15,111 nt of DNA from Nitrospirota bacterium (GCA_016212245.1 JACRGU010000012.1:1-15111); one strand, 5' to 3'. Counted from the stretch's first letter, positions 6,404 through 13,122 are shown. The notes: generated from the sequence alone by a model not told the origin. Numbers and translations are program-made.

Positions 6404-8722
6404 TCACAGTTTTGCAGCTATTTTCTCAATGATATAGTTTTCCAGTATATCTCCAACTTTTATATCATTAAAGTTTTCTATCAAGATGCCACATTCGTAT
6501 CCTGCCTGCACCTCTCTTACATCCTCCTTGAATCTTCTGAGCGAAGCTATCTTACCATCATATACAACAATACTGTCCCTGACAACCCTTATACCATCAC
6601 TTAACCGGCTTATAGAGCCGTCAAGTACATAACACCCTGCAACCGTCCCGAGCCTTGATATCTGGAATAACTGGCGGACCTCTGCCCTTCCGAGGGTTTT
6701 TTCCTTAAGCATTGGTTCAAGGAGTCCCTCAAGTGCCTTCTTAACATCCTCGATTGCCTCGTATATTACATTGTAAAGCCTGATATCAACACCTTCCTTT
6801 TCTGCTGTCTGGGAGGCCTTGGGCTCAGGCCTTACATTAAAACCTATTACAACGGCGTTTGAGGCGGCTGCGAGCATAATGTCTGATTCGTTGATACCGC
6901 CGACTGATGTGTGTATAACCTTTACCCTGACCTGTGGATGTATAATATTTTCGAGGGCGTCTCTTATTGCCTCAACCGAGCCCTGGACATCGCCTTTTAT
7001 AATGATATTGAGTTCTCTTATCTCTCCCTCTTTTATCTTTGTATACAGCTCATCGAGGGTAAGCTTCCTTGCCTTTGCAACTTCAGCAAGTCTTTGTTTC
7101 TGCTGCCTTGCAAAGGCTATCTGCCTTGCCCTCTTTTCGTCTTCAGCAACTGTAAAAATATCTCCTGCTGATGGGACATCTGAGAACCCAATTACCTCAA
7201 CAGGTGTTGATGGGCCTGCCTCCAGTACCCTCTTACCTGTGTCGTCGATCAATGCCCTTACCTTTCCTGTATGGATACCTGCAAGGAATGCATCACCAAT
7301 CCTCAGGGTACCGGATTGCACAAGCACAGTTGCAACAGGCCCCCTCCCTCTATCAATCTTTGCCTCGATAATTGTACCTTTTGCCTCTCTATCGGGATTG
7401 GCCCTGAGTTCCATTATATCTGCCTGGAGGAGAATCATCTCAAGCAGGTGCTCTATACCTATACGCTTTTTGGCAGAGACTTCAACAAAGATGTTCTGCC
7501 CACTCCATTCCTCTGGAACTATACTGTGCTCAGAGAGTTCATTCCTTACCTTTGAAGGATTTGCCTCTGGCTTGTCAATCTTGTTTATTGCTACAACAAT
7601 CGGTACATTTGCTGCCTTTGCATGGTTGATGGCCTCAACAGTCTGTGGCATAACCCCATCGTCAGCAGCTACAACAAGGACGACCACATCTGTAACCTTC
7701 GCACCCCTTGCCCTCATTGCAGTGAATGCCTCATGACCAGGTGTATCGAGAAAGACGATATCCTTGCCCTTCAGGTTAACCTTGTATGCACCTATGTGCT
7801 GTGTAATACCACCCACCTCGGTCTCTGTAACCTTTGTCTCTCTTATCGCATCAAGGAGAGATGTCTTTCCATGGTCTACATGTCCCATTATGGTTATGAC
7901 AGGAGGCCGTGGTAATAATTTACTGATATCTTCCGGGGTCTCTACAACTGCCGTGTCTTCTTCAACAGATGAAAGCTCAAGCCTTACTCCAAAACCTTCT
8001 GCAACTAACAGGGCTGCATCAGTATCAACAGGCTGATTTATTGTAGGCATATATCCTAACTCCATAAACTTCTTTATCACATCAGATAGTTTAACGCTTA
8101 TGAGTTCTGCGAATTCTTTTACTGTAGTGCCTTCCTGAAGTTTCAGGGTCTTCTTCCTCGGGACGATAAGTTGGATCTGAGGCTTTGGTTCCTGCTTCTG
8201 AAAGGGCTTGATTCTTTCTAACCTCTTAAATGGTTTTTGCTCATACCATCTTTTTGGCTCTATCTTCCTGATTGTCTGAAACGCCCTCTGCATTCCTGGT
8301 TTTGTCTTGAATTTTTCTATCTTCTCTGTCTCTATCTCCTTTTTGAACCTATCTGGAACCTTTAATTCTTCTTCCTCTTCTATTATCAGTGGTGCTTCTG
8401 GTTTCTCTACTTCAGGCAGAACAATCTCCGGTGACTTCTCCACTCCGGCCAACATTTCAGGTTCCTTTCTTTCTACAGGCTTTACCGGTTCTATATGCCT
8501 CTCTGGCGCTTCTTCAATCGGGGGTTCAAGGGGTTGAGTAATTTCTTTTAGGGGTTCAACAGCCTTTCTGAGTACTGTAGCTTCTAATGTTTTAGCAAGA
8601 TCAGGTTCGATATTCGAAGAGTGAGTTTTACCTTCTATACCGAGTTTTGAAAGCTCACTAAGTATAACCTTACTTGTTACACCTATTTTTTTTGCGAGAT
8701 CATAAATTCTTATCTTTGACAT
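6404..8722 (-). CDS. infB: Translation initiation factor IF-2
   Basis: A 772-residue GTPase that brings initiator tRNA to the 30S subunit and promotes subunit joining. An IF2_N helical domain is at residues 1-50 (MSKIRIYDLAKKIGV), a long Pro/Glu-rich then basic linker at about 51-185, and a second IF2_N module at about 190-250. The G domain shows G1 GHVDHGKT (280-287), G3 DTPGH (326-330) and G4 NKID (380-383). The rest matches domains II, III and C2, including the GYECG segment near the end that IF-2 proteins share. The start is ATG at 8722 with AGAGG ten bases upstream, which is weak. It is the first gene of the minus-strand translation block and is divergent from rpmB. Confidence 0.98.
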   Translation of the reverse strand: MSKIRIYDLAKKIGVTSKVILSELSKLGIEGKTHSSNIEPDLAKTLEATVLRKAVEPLKEITQPLEPPIEEAPERHIEPVKPVERKEPEMLAGVEKSPEIVLPEVEKPEAPLIIEEEEELKVPDRFKKEIETEKIEKFKTKPGMQRAFQTIRKIEPKRWYEQKPFKRLERIKPFQKQEPKPQIQLIVPRKKTLKLQEGTTVKEFAELISVKLSDVIKKFMELGYMPTINQPVDTDAALLVAEGFGVRLELSSVEEDTAVVETPEDISKLLPRPPVITIMGHVDHGKTSLLDAIRETKVTETEVGGITQHIGAYKVNLKGKDIVFLDTPGHEAFTAMRARGAKVTDVVVLVVAADDGVMPQTVEAINHAKAANVPIVVAINKIDKPEANPSKVRNELSEHSIVPEEWSGQNIFVEVSAKKRIGIEHLLEMILLQADIMELRANPDREAKGTIIEAKIDRGRGPVATVLVQSGTLRIGDAFLAGIHTGKVRALIDDTGKRVLEAGPSTPVEVIGFSDVPSAGDIFTVAEDEKRARQIAFARQQKQRLAEVAKARKLTLDELYTKIKEGEIRELNIIIKGDVQGSVEAIRDALENIIHPQVRVKVIHTSVGGINESDIMLAAASNAVVIGFNVRPEPKASQTAEKEGVDIRLYNVIYEAIEDVKKALEGLLEPMLKEKTLGRAEVRQLFQISRLGTVAGCYVLDGSISRLSDGIRVVRDSIVVYDGKIASLRRFKEDVREVQAGYECGILIENFNDIKVGDILENYIIEKIAAKL

Positions 8723-8755
8723 TTATTCTCAACCTCTATCTCTTCCCTGTCCCTC

Positions 8756-8784
8756 TTGTAACATCAATTTTAAAATGTTATCAT
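8756..8784 (+). promoter_or_regulatory. Candidate promoter for rpmB-dciA
   Basis: TTGTAA (8756-8761, four of six -35 positions) lies 17 bases before TATCAT (8779-8784, five of six -10 positions). This gives a leader of about 35 bases before the rpmB start. The -10 overlaps a larger inverted repeat, TAACAT (8759-8764) with ATGTTA (8775-8780), around the palindrome ATTTTAAAAT. On the opposite strand the same bases read TATGAT, so an infB promoter could overlap here, but no good -35 is visible for it. Confidence 0.45.
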
Positions 8785-8811
8785 AAAAAACCTTTTTAAT
8801 GCAATGAGTAG

Positions 8812-8818
8812 AAGGAGG
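8812..8818 (+). promoter_or_regulatory. Strong ribosome binding site fixing the rpmB TTG start
   Basis: AAGGAGG lies seven bases before the TTG at 8826. The nearby ATG at 8804 is out of frame, so this site decides in favour of the TTG start. Confidence 0.85.
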
Positions 8819-8825
8819 ATAAATC

Positions 8826-9014
8826 TTGGCAAGTTGTATTGTGTGTGGGAAAAAAAGGACAGTCGGCAATAACGTCAGCCATGCTAACAATAAGACGAAG
8901 AGGCAGATAATGCCTAATCTGCAGAGGACAAGGATAATTACCGAGAGAGGGACAAAGAGAGTTTATGTGTGTACCAGATGTCTGCGATCTGGAAAGGTTA
9001 AAAAAGCGGTGTGA
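8826..9014 (+). CDS. rpmB: 50S ribosomal protein L28
   Basis: A 62-residue ribosomal protein of the large subunit. It begins MASCIVCGKKRTVGNNVSHANNKTKR in pattern, with the conserved NNVSHANNKTKR segment (15-26), and has two cysteine pairs, C4/C7 and C49/C52, so it is the zinc-binding form of L28. Translation starts at TTG, supported by the strong upstream AAGGAGG. The stop overlaps the GTG of dciA (GTGA), so the two are coupled. The gene is divergent from infB. Confidence 0.97.
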   Translation: MASCIVCGKKRTVGNNVSHANNKTKRQIMPNLQRTRIITERGTKRVYVCTRCLRSGKVKKAV

Positions 9015-9463
9015 AAAAACTCAGCGTTTTCATCCCTCCCATTTTAAAGGGACTTGGTATCGAAGATGGTGCAAAACTGGCCATGATTAAAAAAGAATGG
9101 CGTAACCTATTCAATGAACCCCTTTCTCTACACATGTCACCCTCCATGTTATCAGAGGGTGAAATCCTTCTTAATGTTGACTCGCCTGCCTGGCTCCAGC
9201 AGTTGAATTTCTACAAAAAGGATATAATAAAAAAAATGGGTTCTTATGGTGTCAGGAGTGTACGATTCAGGCTCGGCAAGGTCTCAAAAAAGTCAGAAGT
9301 CAGAAGTCAGAAGTCAGAAGTCAGAAGACTCACACATGAAGAGCTCACTTATATAGGAGATACAGTTTCATCAATAAGTGATCAGGAACTCAGAGATAAA
9401 ATCAGAAAGGCGATAGAAAAATCCATCATCACAGGAAGAACCAAAAATAAAGTCAGGAGTTAA
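9011..9463 (+). CDS. dciA: DciA (DUF721) replicative helicase loader
   Basis: A 150-residue DUF721 protein; DciA is the DnaB-helicase loader or operator in bacteria that lack DnaC/DnaI. The N-terminal KH-like domain is seen at about 1-90, with the family core W30...L and VDSPAWLQQLNFYKKDII (56-73). The start is GTG overlapping the rpmB stop. The segment K94-R105 is encoded by five exact 7-base repeats, giving the peptide pattern KSEVRSQKSEVR between the folded domain and the C-terminal helix (RLTHEEL onward). The last codons (KVRS and stop) run into a second heptamer locus. The identity rests on the tryptophan-containing core and size; sequence in this family is poorly conserved. Confidence 0.85.
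   Translation: MKKLSVFIPPILKGLGIEDGAKLAMIKKEWRNLFNEPLSLHMSPSMLSEGEILLNVDSPAWLQQLNFYKKDIIKKMGSYGVRSVRFRLGKVSKKSEVRSQKSEVRRLTHEELTYIGDTVSSISDQELRDKIRKAIEKSIITGRTKNKVRS
9291..9325. repeat. Tandem heptamer repeat B inside dciA
   Basis: Five exact adjacent copies of AGTCAGA (35 bases). Because 21 bases hold three units, the encoded peptide repeats as SEVRSQK. Loss or gain of one unit would shift the dciA frame. Confidence 0.95.
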
Positions 9464-9506
9464 GAGTTTTAAAACTTCTCACTTTCAACTTTTCACTTCT
9501 AACTTC
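9451..9506. repeat. Inverted heptamer repeat C between dciA and clpX
   Basis: Eight 7-base units: AGTCAGG, AGTTAAG, AGTTTTA, then AAACTTC, TCACTTT, CAACTTT, TCACTTC, TAACTTC. The arms meet at the perfect palindrome AGTTTTAAAACT (9465-9476). It contains the dciA stop codon and ends one base before the clpX stop, so it fills the convergent junction. It may act as a weak bidirectional terminator, but no typical T-run follows the stem. Its reverse complement aligns with repeat D on the other side of clpX. Confidence 0.88.
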
Positions 9507-9507
9507 T

Positions 9508-10749
9508 TTAAGCTGATTCTGCCTGCCTTTCATAAATAAGTATAGGTTTTTCGTTTTTGATGATGGTCTCCTCATTTATCAGACATTCCTTGATACCTTT
9601 CTGGGAAGGTATCTCATACATCACATCAAGCATTATATCTTCGAGTATAGCCCGGAGTCCTCTTGCACCAGTCTTTCGCTGTATGGCTTTCTTTGCTATT
9701 GCTGACAGCGCACCATCTGTAAATCTGAGCCTGACATTGTCAAATGAAAGGAGTTTCTGATATTGCCTTACGAGGGCATTCTTCGGTTCTATCAATATCC
9801 TTATCAAAGCTGACTCATCAAGCTCATCAAGAGTTGCTATGACAGGCATTCTTCCTACAAACTCGGGTATGAGTCCATATTTTATCAAGTCTTCCGGTTC
9901 AACAAGACTGAGTACCTCACCTATCTTTTTCTCCTTCCTCCTCGGGATATCAGAACCAAACCCAACTGTTTTTTGTCCGGTCCTCTGTTCTATTATGCTA
10001 TCAAGACCGATAAAGGCACCTCCACATACGAAGAGGATATTTGTTGTGTCAACCTGTATGAATTCCTGCTGTGGATGTTTCCTTCCACCCTGAGGCGGGA
10101 TATTAGACACTGTGCCTTCGATTATCTTGAGAAGTGCCTGTTGTACACCCTCGCCTGACACATCCCTTGTTATTGAAGGGTTCTCTGATTTCCTGCTTAT
10201 CTTGTCTATCTCATCTATATAAACTATGCCCCGTTGTGCCCTTTCAACATCATATTCTGCTGTCTGGAGTAACTTCAGGATTATATTTTCGACATCTTCT
10301 CCAACATAGCCTGCCTCTGTGAGGGTTGTTGCATCAGCTATGGTAAACGGCACATCGAGCATCTTTGCTAATGTCTGGGCAAAGAGAGTCTTGCCCATGC
10401 CTGTAGGGCCTATTAGAAGTATATTACTCTTCTGAAGCTCTATATCTGATTCGATAGGGCTGTAAATCCTTTTGTAGTGGTTATGTACAGCAACCGAAAG
10501 TATCCTCTTAGCTCTCTCCTGACCTATAACATAATCGTTTAGGAACTGATGGATCCCCCTCGGTGTCGGAAGCTCCGGGAGTATATGAGCCTCTGCCTCT
10601 GTATATATCTCCCCTGCGATTATTTCACTGCACAACTCGACACACTCATTGCATATATAAACGGTAGGGCCTGCAATAAGTTTCCTTACCTCTTCCTGTC
10701 CCTTACCGCAGAATGAACATTTGAGTGAATTTTCATCCCTTTTAGCCAT
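9508..10749 (-). CDS. clpX: ATP-dependent Clp protease ATP-binding subunit ClpX
   Basis: A 413-residue AAA+ unfoldase that feeds substrates to ClpP. The zinc-binding domain has C11, C14, C33 and C36. Then come Walker A GPTGMGKT (114-121), the pore-1 loop GYVG (147-150), Walker B VYIDEID (176-182), the RKH loop GGRKHP (221-226) and the ClpP-docking loop, here VGF (262-264) in place of the usual IGF. The start is ATG with GGAGG upstream in GTGGAGGATAT. The gene sits third in tig-clpP-clpX and is bracketed on both sides by related heptamer repeats (C and D), which are inverted relative to each other. Confidence 0.98.
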   Translation of the reverse strand: MAKRDENSLKCSFCGKGQEEVRKLIAGPTVYICNECVELCSEIIAGEIYTEAEAHILPELPTPRGIHQFLNDYVIGQERAKRILSVAVHNHYKRIYSPIESDIELQKSNILLIGPTGMGKTLFAQTLAKMLDVPFTIADATTLTEAGYVGEDVENIILKLLQTAEYDVERAQRGIVYIDEIDKISRKSENPSITRDVSGEGVQQALLKIIEGTVSNIPPQGGRKHPQQEFIQVDTTNILFVCGGAFIGLDSIIEQRTGQKTVGFGSDIPRRKEKKIGEVLSLVEPEDLIKYGLIPEFVGRMPVIATLDELDESALIRILIEPKNALVRQYQKLLSFDNVRLRFTDGALSAIAKKAIQRKTGARGLRAILEDIMLDVMYEIPSQKGIKECLINEETIIKNEKPILIYERQAESA

Positions 10750-10765
10750 ATATCCTCCACTTTAA

Positions 10766-10842
10766 AAGTTAGAAGTTAAAAGTGAAAAGTTAGAAGTTTT
10801 AAAACTTTAAAACTCTTTACTTTTAACTCTTAACTCATAACT
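10766..10842. repeat. Inverted heptamer repeat D between clpP and clpX
   Basis: Eleven 7-base units without a slip: AAGTTAG, AAGTTAA, AAGTGAA, AAGTTAG, AAGTTTT form the left arm and AAAACTT, TAAAACT, CTTTACT, TTTAACT, CTTAACT, CATAACT the right. The centre is AAGTTTTAAAACTT (10794-10807), a perfect palindrome. The repeat covers the last codons and stop of clpP (10830-10832), so the end of ClpP is encoded by repeat DNA. It lies within the clpP-clpX transcript and could form a hairpin affecting relative clpX expression. Confidence 0.9.
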
Positions 10843-11429
10843 TTTTTCTTGATACTGTGTATCACCTCATCAACTATTCCGTATTCCTTTGCCTCATCTC
10901 CTGACATAAAGAAATCCCTGTCTGTATCTGCCTGTATCTTTTCAAGAGATTGACCTGTGTGGGTTGCAAGTATCCTGTTAAGTGTATCCTTCATCTTGAG
11001 TATCTCCCGAGCATGGATTTCTATATCAGTGGCCTGTCCGTGGAACCCACCCATCGGCTGATGTAACATAATCCTTGAATGAGGTAATGCAAATCTTTTA
11101 CCCTTTGTGCCTGCTGCAAGCAGAAGAGCGCCCATACTTGCTGCCTGTCCAATACAGTAGGTTGCTATATCCGGCTTTACATACTGCATTGTGTCATATA
11201 TTGCAAGACCCGAGGATACTATGCCACCTGGTGTATTAACATACAGATGGATATCCTTGTCAGGGTCTTCTGTCTGAAGAAACAGGAGCTGTGCGATAAC
11301 CACGTTTGCAATATGGTCGTCTATCAGCGTACCGATGAAGATAATCCTGTCTTTAAGAAGTCTTGAGTAAATATCATAGGCCCTTTCTGAACGCCCTGTC
11401 TGCTCTATAACAATAGGGATAATACTCAT
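10830..11429 (-). CDS. clpP: ATP-dependent Clp protease proteolytic subunit ClpP
   Basis: A 199-residue serine peptidase that forms the double-heptamer chamber of ClpXP. The catalytic triad is in place: Ser98 in GQAASMGA, His123 in RIMLHQP and Asp172 in DRDFFM. The N-terminus is short (MSIIPIVIEQTGRSERAYDIYSRLL in pattern), with hardly any propeptide. The ATG at 11429 follows the tig stop directly (TAAATG), with AGGAGA upstream inside the tig end. The C-terminal codons KVMS and stop fall inside heptamer repeat D, so the tail has probably been trimmed or replaced by the repeat, without harm to the catalytic fold. Confidence 0.98.
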   Translation of the reverse strand: MSIIPIVIEQTGRSERAYDIYSRLLKDRIIFIGTLIDDHIANVVIAQLLFLQTEDPDKDIHLYVNTPGGIVSSGLAIYDTMQYVKPDIATYCIGQAASMGALLLAAGTKGKRFALPHSRIMLHQPMGGFHGQATDIEIHAREILKMKDTLNRILATHTGQSLEKIQADTDRDFFMSGDEAKEYGIVDEVIHSIKKKVMS

Positions 11430-12782
11430 TTACTCTCCTTTCTCGAAGACAGCTTTAGATAAAAGCATATCCATAACCTTATCTTCATAGATTGAATGTC
11501 TCAGGCCTTCCAGAGAGCCATCCTTGGATATATAAAGGTTCATAACAGCCTCTGGTGCGGCCCTGAGCCCTTGCGCTATAGAACGGATTTGTTCCTTCAC
11601 TTCATCGTCTGTCACCATAATCCCCTCTTTTTGACCAATTACGTCGAGAATAATAGATGCCTGTACATTTCTCAATGCCTTCTCTCTGAGTTTAGACTGC
11701 AGGTCCTCTGGCATACTCTCCCCTGATGTCTGATTCCTGATGCCTGATTCCTGATGCCTGATTCCTGTATCCTGCATCCCCGGCCTCGCTCTGCTCAGCG
11801 GGGCGGGCTTGTATCTTGCATCAGACATGCTTTCTTCCATCATAAGAGATTCGAGCTCATTTCTGAAGAGGGTTTCTGGCACTTCAAAATTATGGGATTC
11901 AATAATCTTCTTCAACAGTTCTGCCTTCTGGACCTTCACAGCCCATTCTTTTTTAGCTTTATATATATTTTCTTTTATTCTTTCTTTCAGCGCTGAAATG
12001 TTTTCAGAACCAAGATCTTTTGCGAGATCATTATCAATTGCAGGAAGAATCTTCTGTTTTACCTCCTTTATCATAACTTTCATATTAACTGTCTTACCTG
12101 CAAGTTCCTTTGACTTAAAATTCTCATTGAATGTAGTAGTGAACTCCATTACTTCGCCCTTTTTCTTTCCTATCGCTTTTTCTATTATGCCCTGAGGGAA
12201 TATCTCATTACCCATCTTCAATATCTGTTCCTTGACAGACGGGGTATTTTCTCCCCCAACTATTTCACAGTCAACATAGTCAAAAGTAACAAGGTCATCC
12301 ATCCCTATCTCTCTTTCAGCAACCTCATATATGGCCTTTTCTTCCTGGAGTTTTTTAAGATAACCTTCTACTTCGTTTTCGTCAACTACTACCGTGATAT
12401 CTTTTACCTTTATATTTTCGTAATTGAGGTTCTCAATCTCCGGCATCACCTCAACTGTTAACAAGAGATTAAGTGGATTGTTTCTTTTAAAGTCAACCCT
12501 TTCATCAAATACTGGCGTTGTGACAGGCATGAGTTCAGCCTCTTTTAATGCCTTATTGTAGTATTCAGGGATAACCCTCTCAAGCACCTCTGCCTCAACC
12601 TCTTTGCCGAAGCGTTTTTCTATTAGATTAATCGGTGCCCTACCGGGTCTGAAGCCAGGGATCTTAGTCTTCTGTCTTAACTTTTCGAGAGAATTACCTA
12701 TCTCCTTTTCAATCACATCAGACGGTATCTCTATCCTGAGACGCTTCTTTGTCGGGCTGATATCTTCTGCTGACTTGAGCAA
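11430..12782 (-). CDS. tig: Trigger factor (ribosome-associated chaperone)
   Basis: A 450-residue chaperone and peptidyl-prolyl isomerase that meets nascent chains at the ribosome exit. The ribosome-binding signature is IPGFRPGRAP (41-50); the FKBP-like domain is about 155-240 (DLVTFDYV onward); the C-terminal chaperone domain follows. The start is TTG at 12782, supported by AGGAGG five bases upstream. Residues about 319-354 (MSDARYKPAPLS, then QDTGIRHQESGIRNQ) do not look like trigger factor; they are encoded by heptamer repeat F and its GC-rich core, inserted in the chaperone domain but kept in frame. It is the first gene of tig-clpP-clpX, a common bacterial order. Confidence 0.96.
   Translation of the reverse strand: MLKSAEDISPTKKRLRIEIPSDVIEKEIGNSLEKLRQKTKIPGFRPGRAPINLIEKRFGKEVEAEVLERVIPEYYNKALKEAELMPVTTPVFDERVDFKRNNPLNLLLTVEVMPEIENLNYENIKVKDITVVVDENEVEGYLKKLQEEKAIYEVAEREIGMDDLVTFDYVDCEIVGGENTPSVKEQILKMGNEIFPQGIIEKAIGKKKGEVMEFTTTFNENFKSKELAGKTVNMKVMIKEVKQKILPAIDNDLAKDLGSENISALKERIKENIYKAKKEWAVKVQKAELLKKIIESHNFEVPETLFRNELESLMMEESMSDARYKPAPLSRARPGMQDTGIRHQESGIRNQTSGESMPEDLQSKLREKALRNVQASIILDVIGQKEGIMVTDDEVKEQIRSIAQGLRAAPEAVMNLYISKDGSLEGLRHSIYEDKVMDMLLSKAVFEKGE
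11723..11828. repeat. Heptamer repeat F with a nested GC-rich core inside tig
   Basis: Eight 7-base units (11723-11778) on the plus strand: CTGATGT, CTGATTC, CTGATGC, CTGATTC, CTGATGC, CTGATTC, CTGTATC, CTGCATC. After a GC-rich segment the pattern resumes with CTTGTAT, CTTGCAT, CAGACAT (11808-11828). CTGTATC/CTGCATC before the core and CTTGTAT/CTTGCAT after it are near-copies, as if the GC-rich piece had entered a duplicated heptamer pair. The whole block is translated in frame within trigger factor. Confidence 0.92.
11778..11808. repeat. GC-rich hairpin nested in repeat F
   Basis: A 31-base segment with only five A/T bases, inside a clearly AT-richer gene. On the plus strand GCCTCGCT (11783-11790) can pair with AGCGGGGC (11797-11804) around a six-base loop CTGCTC, with one G-T wobble; in the mRNA sense one mismatch remains. 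It has the look of a small REP-like palindromic element. Confidence 0.6.
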
Positions 12783-12787
12783 TTTAA

Positions 12788-12793
12788 CCTCCT
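12788..12793 (-). promoter_or_regulatory. Ribosome binding site fixing the tig TTG start
   Basis: AGGAGG on the minus strand, five bases upstream of the TTG at 12782. It supports the non-ATG start of trigger factor. Confidence 0.8.
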
Positions 12794-12871
12794 GTGATGT
12801 TTATCCCGCACTTTTTAGAACACTCCATTCTGCAGGACCTCATCCCCCATAGAAAGGTGCAGGATTTATTT

Positions 12872-12901
12872 ACTGTAAAATACATAACGAAACTTTGTCA
12901 A
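12872..12901 (-). promoter_or_regulatory. Candidate promoter for tig-clpP-clpX
   Basis: On the minus strand a perfect TTGACA (12901-12896) is followed after 18 bases by TACAGT (12877-12872), four of six -10 positions. Transcription would begin near 12865 and leave a leader of about 80 bases before the TTG start of tig. The spacing and box quality are like those of the pilM candidate. Confidence 0.4.
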
Positions 12902-12933
12902 TTTTTGGGGTAAAAATCAGAGAATCCTTGTGG

Positions 12934-13075
12934 TTATTTCTTCTGTGTATGGCAGGTGAAGCAGCCTCCTGATCCACCGCCACCAGCGATCATAATGGAA
13001 GTTTCCATGGCATGTAGCACAGAAACCGCTTATTGTGTTATTTGCAGGCCTTACACCATATATATATTGTATTCT
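12934..13075 (-). pseudogene. Remnant of the C-terminus of a multihaem cytochrome c, frameshifted
   Basis: Read on the minus strand from just after a TAG (13078-13076), one frame gives YGVRPANNTISGFCATCHGN with a CXXCH haem site at 13021-13007 followed by FHYD. A second frame then gives AGGGGSGGCFTCHTQKK and a stop at 12936-12934, with another CXXCH site at 12963-12949. The two sites are 58 bases apart, so they are out of register by one base. Removing one base after the codons for HYD would join them into a single tail. No start codon, signal peptide or further haem sites exist upstream, where the next operon's promoter now sits. This is best read as the decayed 3' end of a periplasmic cytochrome gene. 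Confidence 0.7.
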
Positions 13076-13095
13076 CTAATATTTTTCTATATAAT
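13067..13095 (+). promoter_or_regulatory. Candidate promoter for the PilMN-like operon
   Basis: A perfect -10 box TATAAT (13090-13095) lies 17 bases after TTGTAT (13067-13072, three of six -35 positions, but the key TTG). Transcription would begin near 13102, about 21 bases before the TTG start at 13123. Confidence 0.5.
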
Positions 13096-13105
13096 TTAAA
13101 TTATA
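13090..13105. promoter_or_regulatory. 16-base perfect palindrome overlapping the -10 box
   Basis: TATAATTTAAATTATA is fully self-complementary and includes the TATAAT box at its left end. It could be an operator for a dimeric repressor covering the transcription start, or a chance product of AT-rich sequence. Confidence 0.4.
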
Positions 13106-13122
13106 GAGATGCGGGGTGTTTA

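Larger units (their letters stand above)
12783..13122. other. 340-base gene-free gap between tig and the second pilus-type operon
   Basis: From left to right it holds the tig ribosome binding site and untranslated leader, the tig promoter candidate, the decayed cytochrome c tail, and the promoter and palindrome ahead of the plus-strand operon. No RNA gene, tRNA or terminator is recognised in it. Confidence 0.7.

Noticed and set aside
6819..7736. A long open frame (305 codons) on the plus strand opposite infB
   Set aside because: It is antisense to a firmly identified IF-2 G domain, has no recognisable motifs and a Ser/Ala-rich composition expected from the reverse strand of a codon-biased gene.
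8804..8825. An ATG at 8804 as the rpmB start
   Set aside because: It is out of frame with L28, and the AAGGAGG site at 8812-8818 points to the TTG at 8826.
9465..9476. A standard rho-independent terminator at AGTTTTAAAACT between dciA and clpX
   Set aside because: The stem is purely AT-rich in its core and no T-run follows directly on either strand, so it is annotated as part of a repeat only.
13033..13122. An N-terminal extension of 30 codons on the PilMN-like gene, beginning at a TTG at 13033
   Set aside because: It reads across the cytochrome remnant and the TATAAT box, has no ribosome binding site and does not resemble the family. The TTG at 13123 has GGGGTG upstream.
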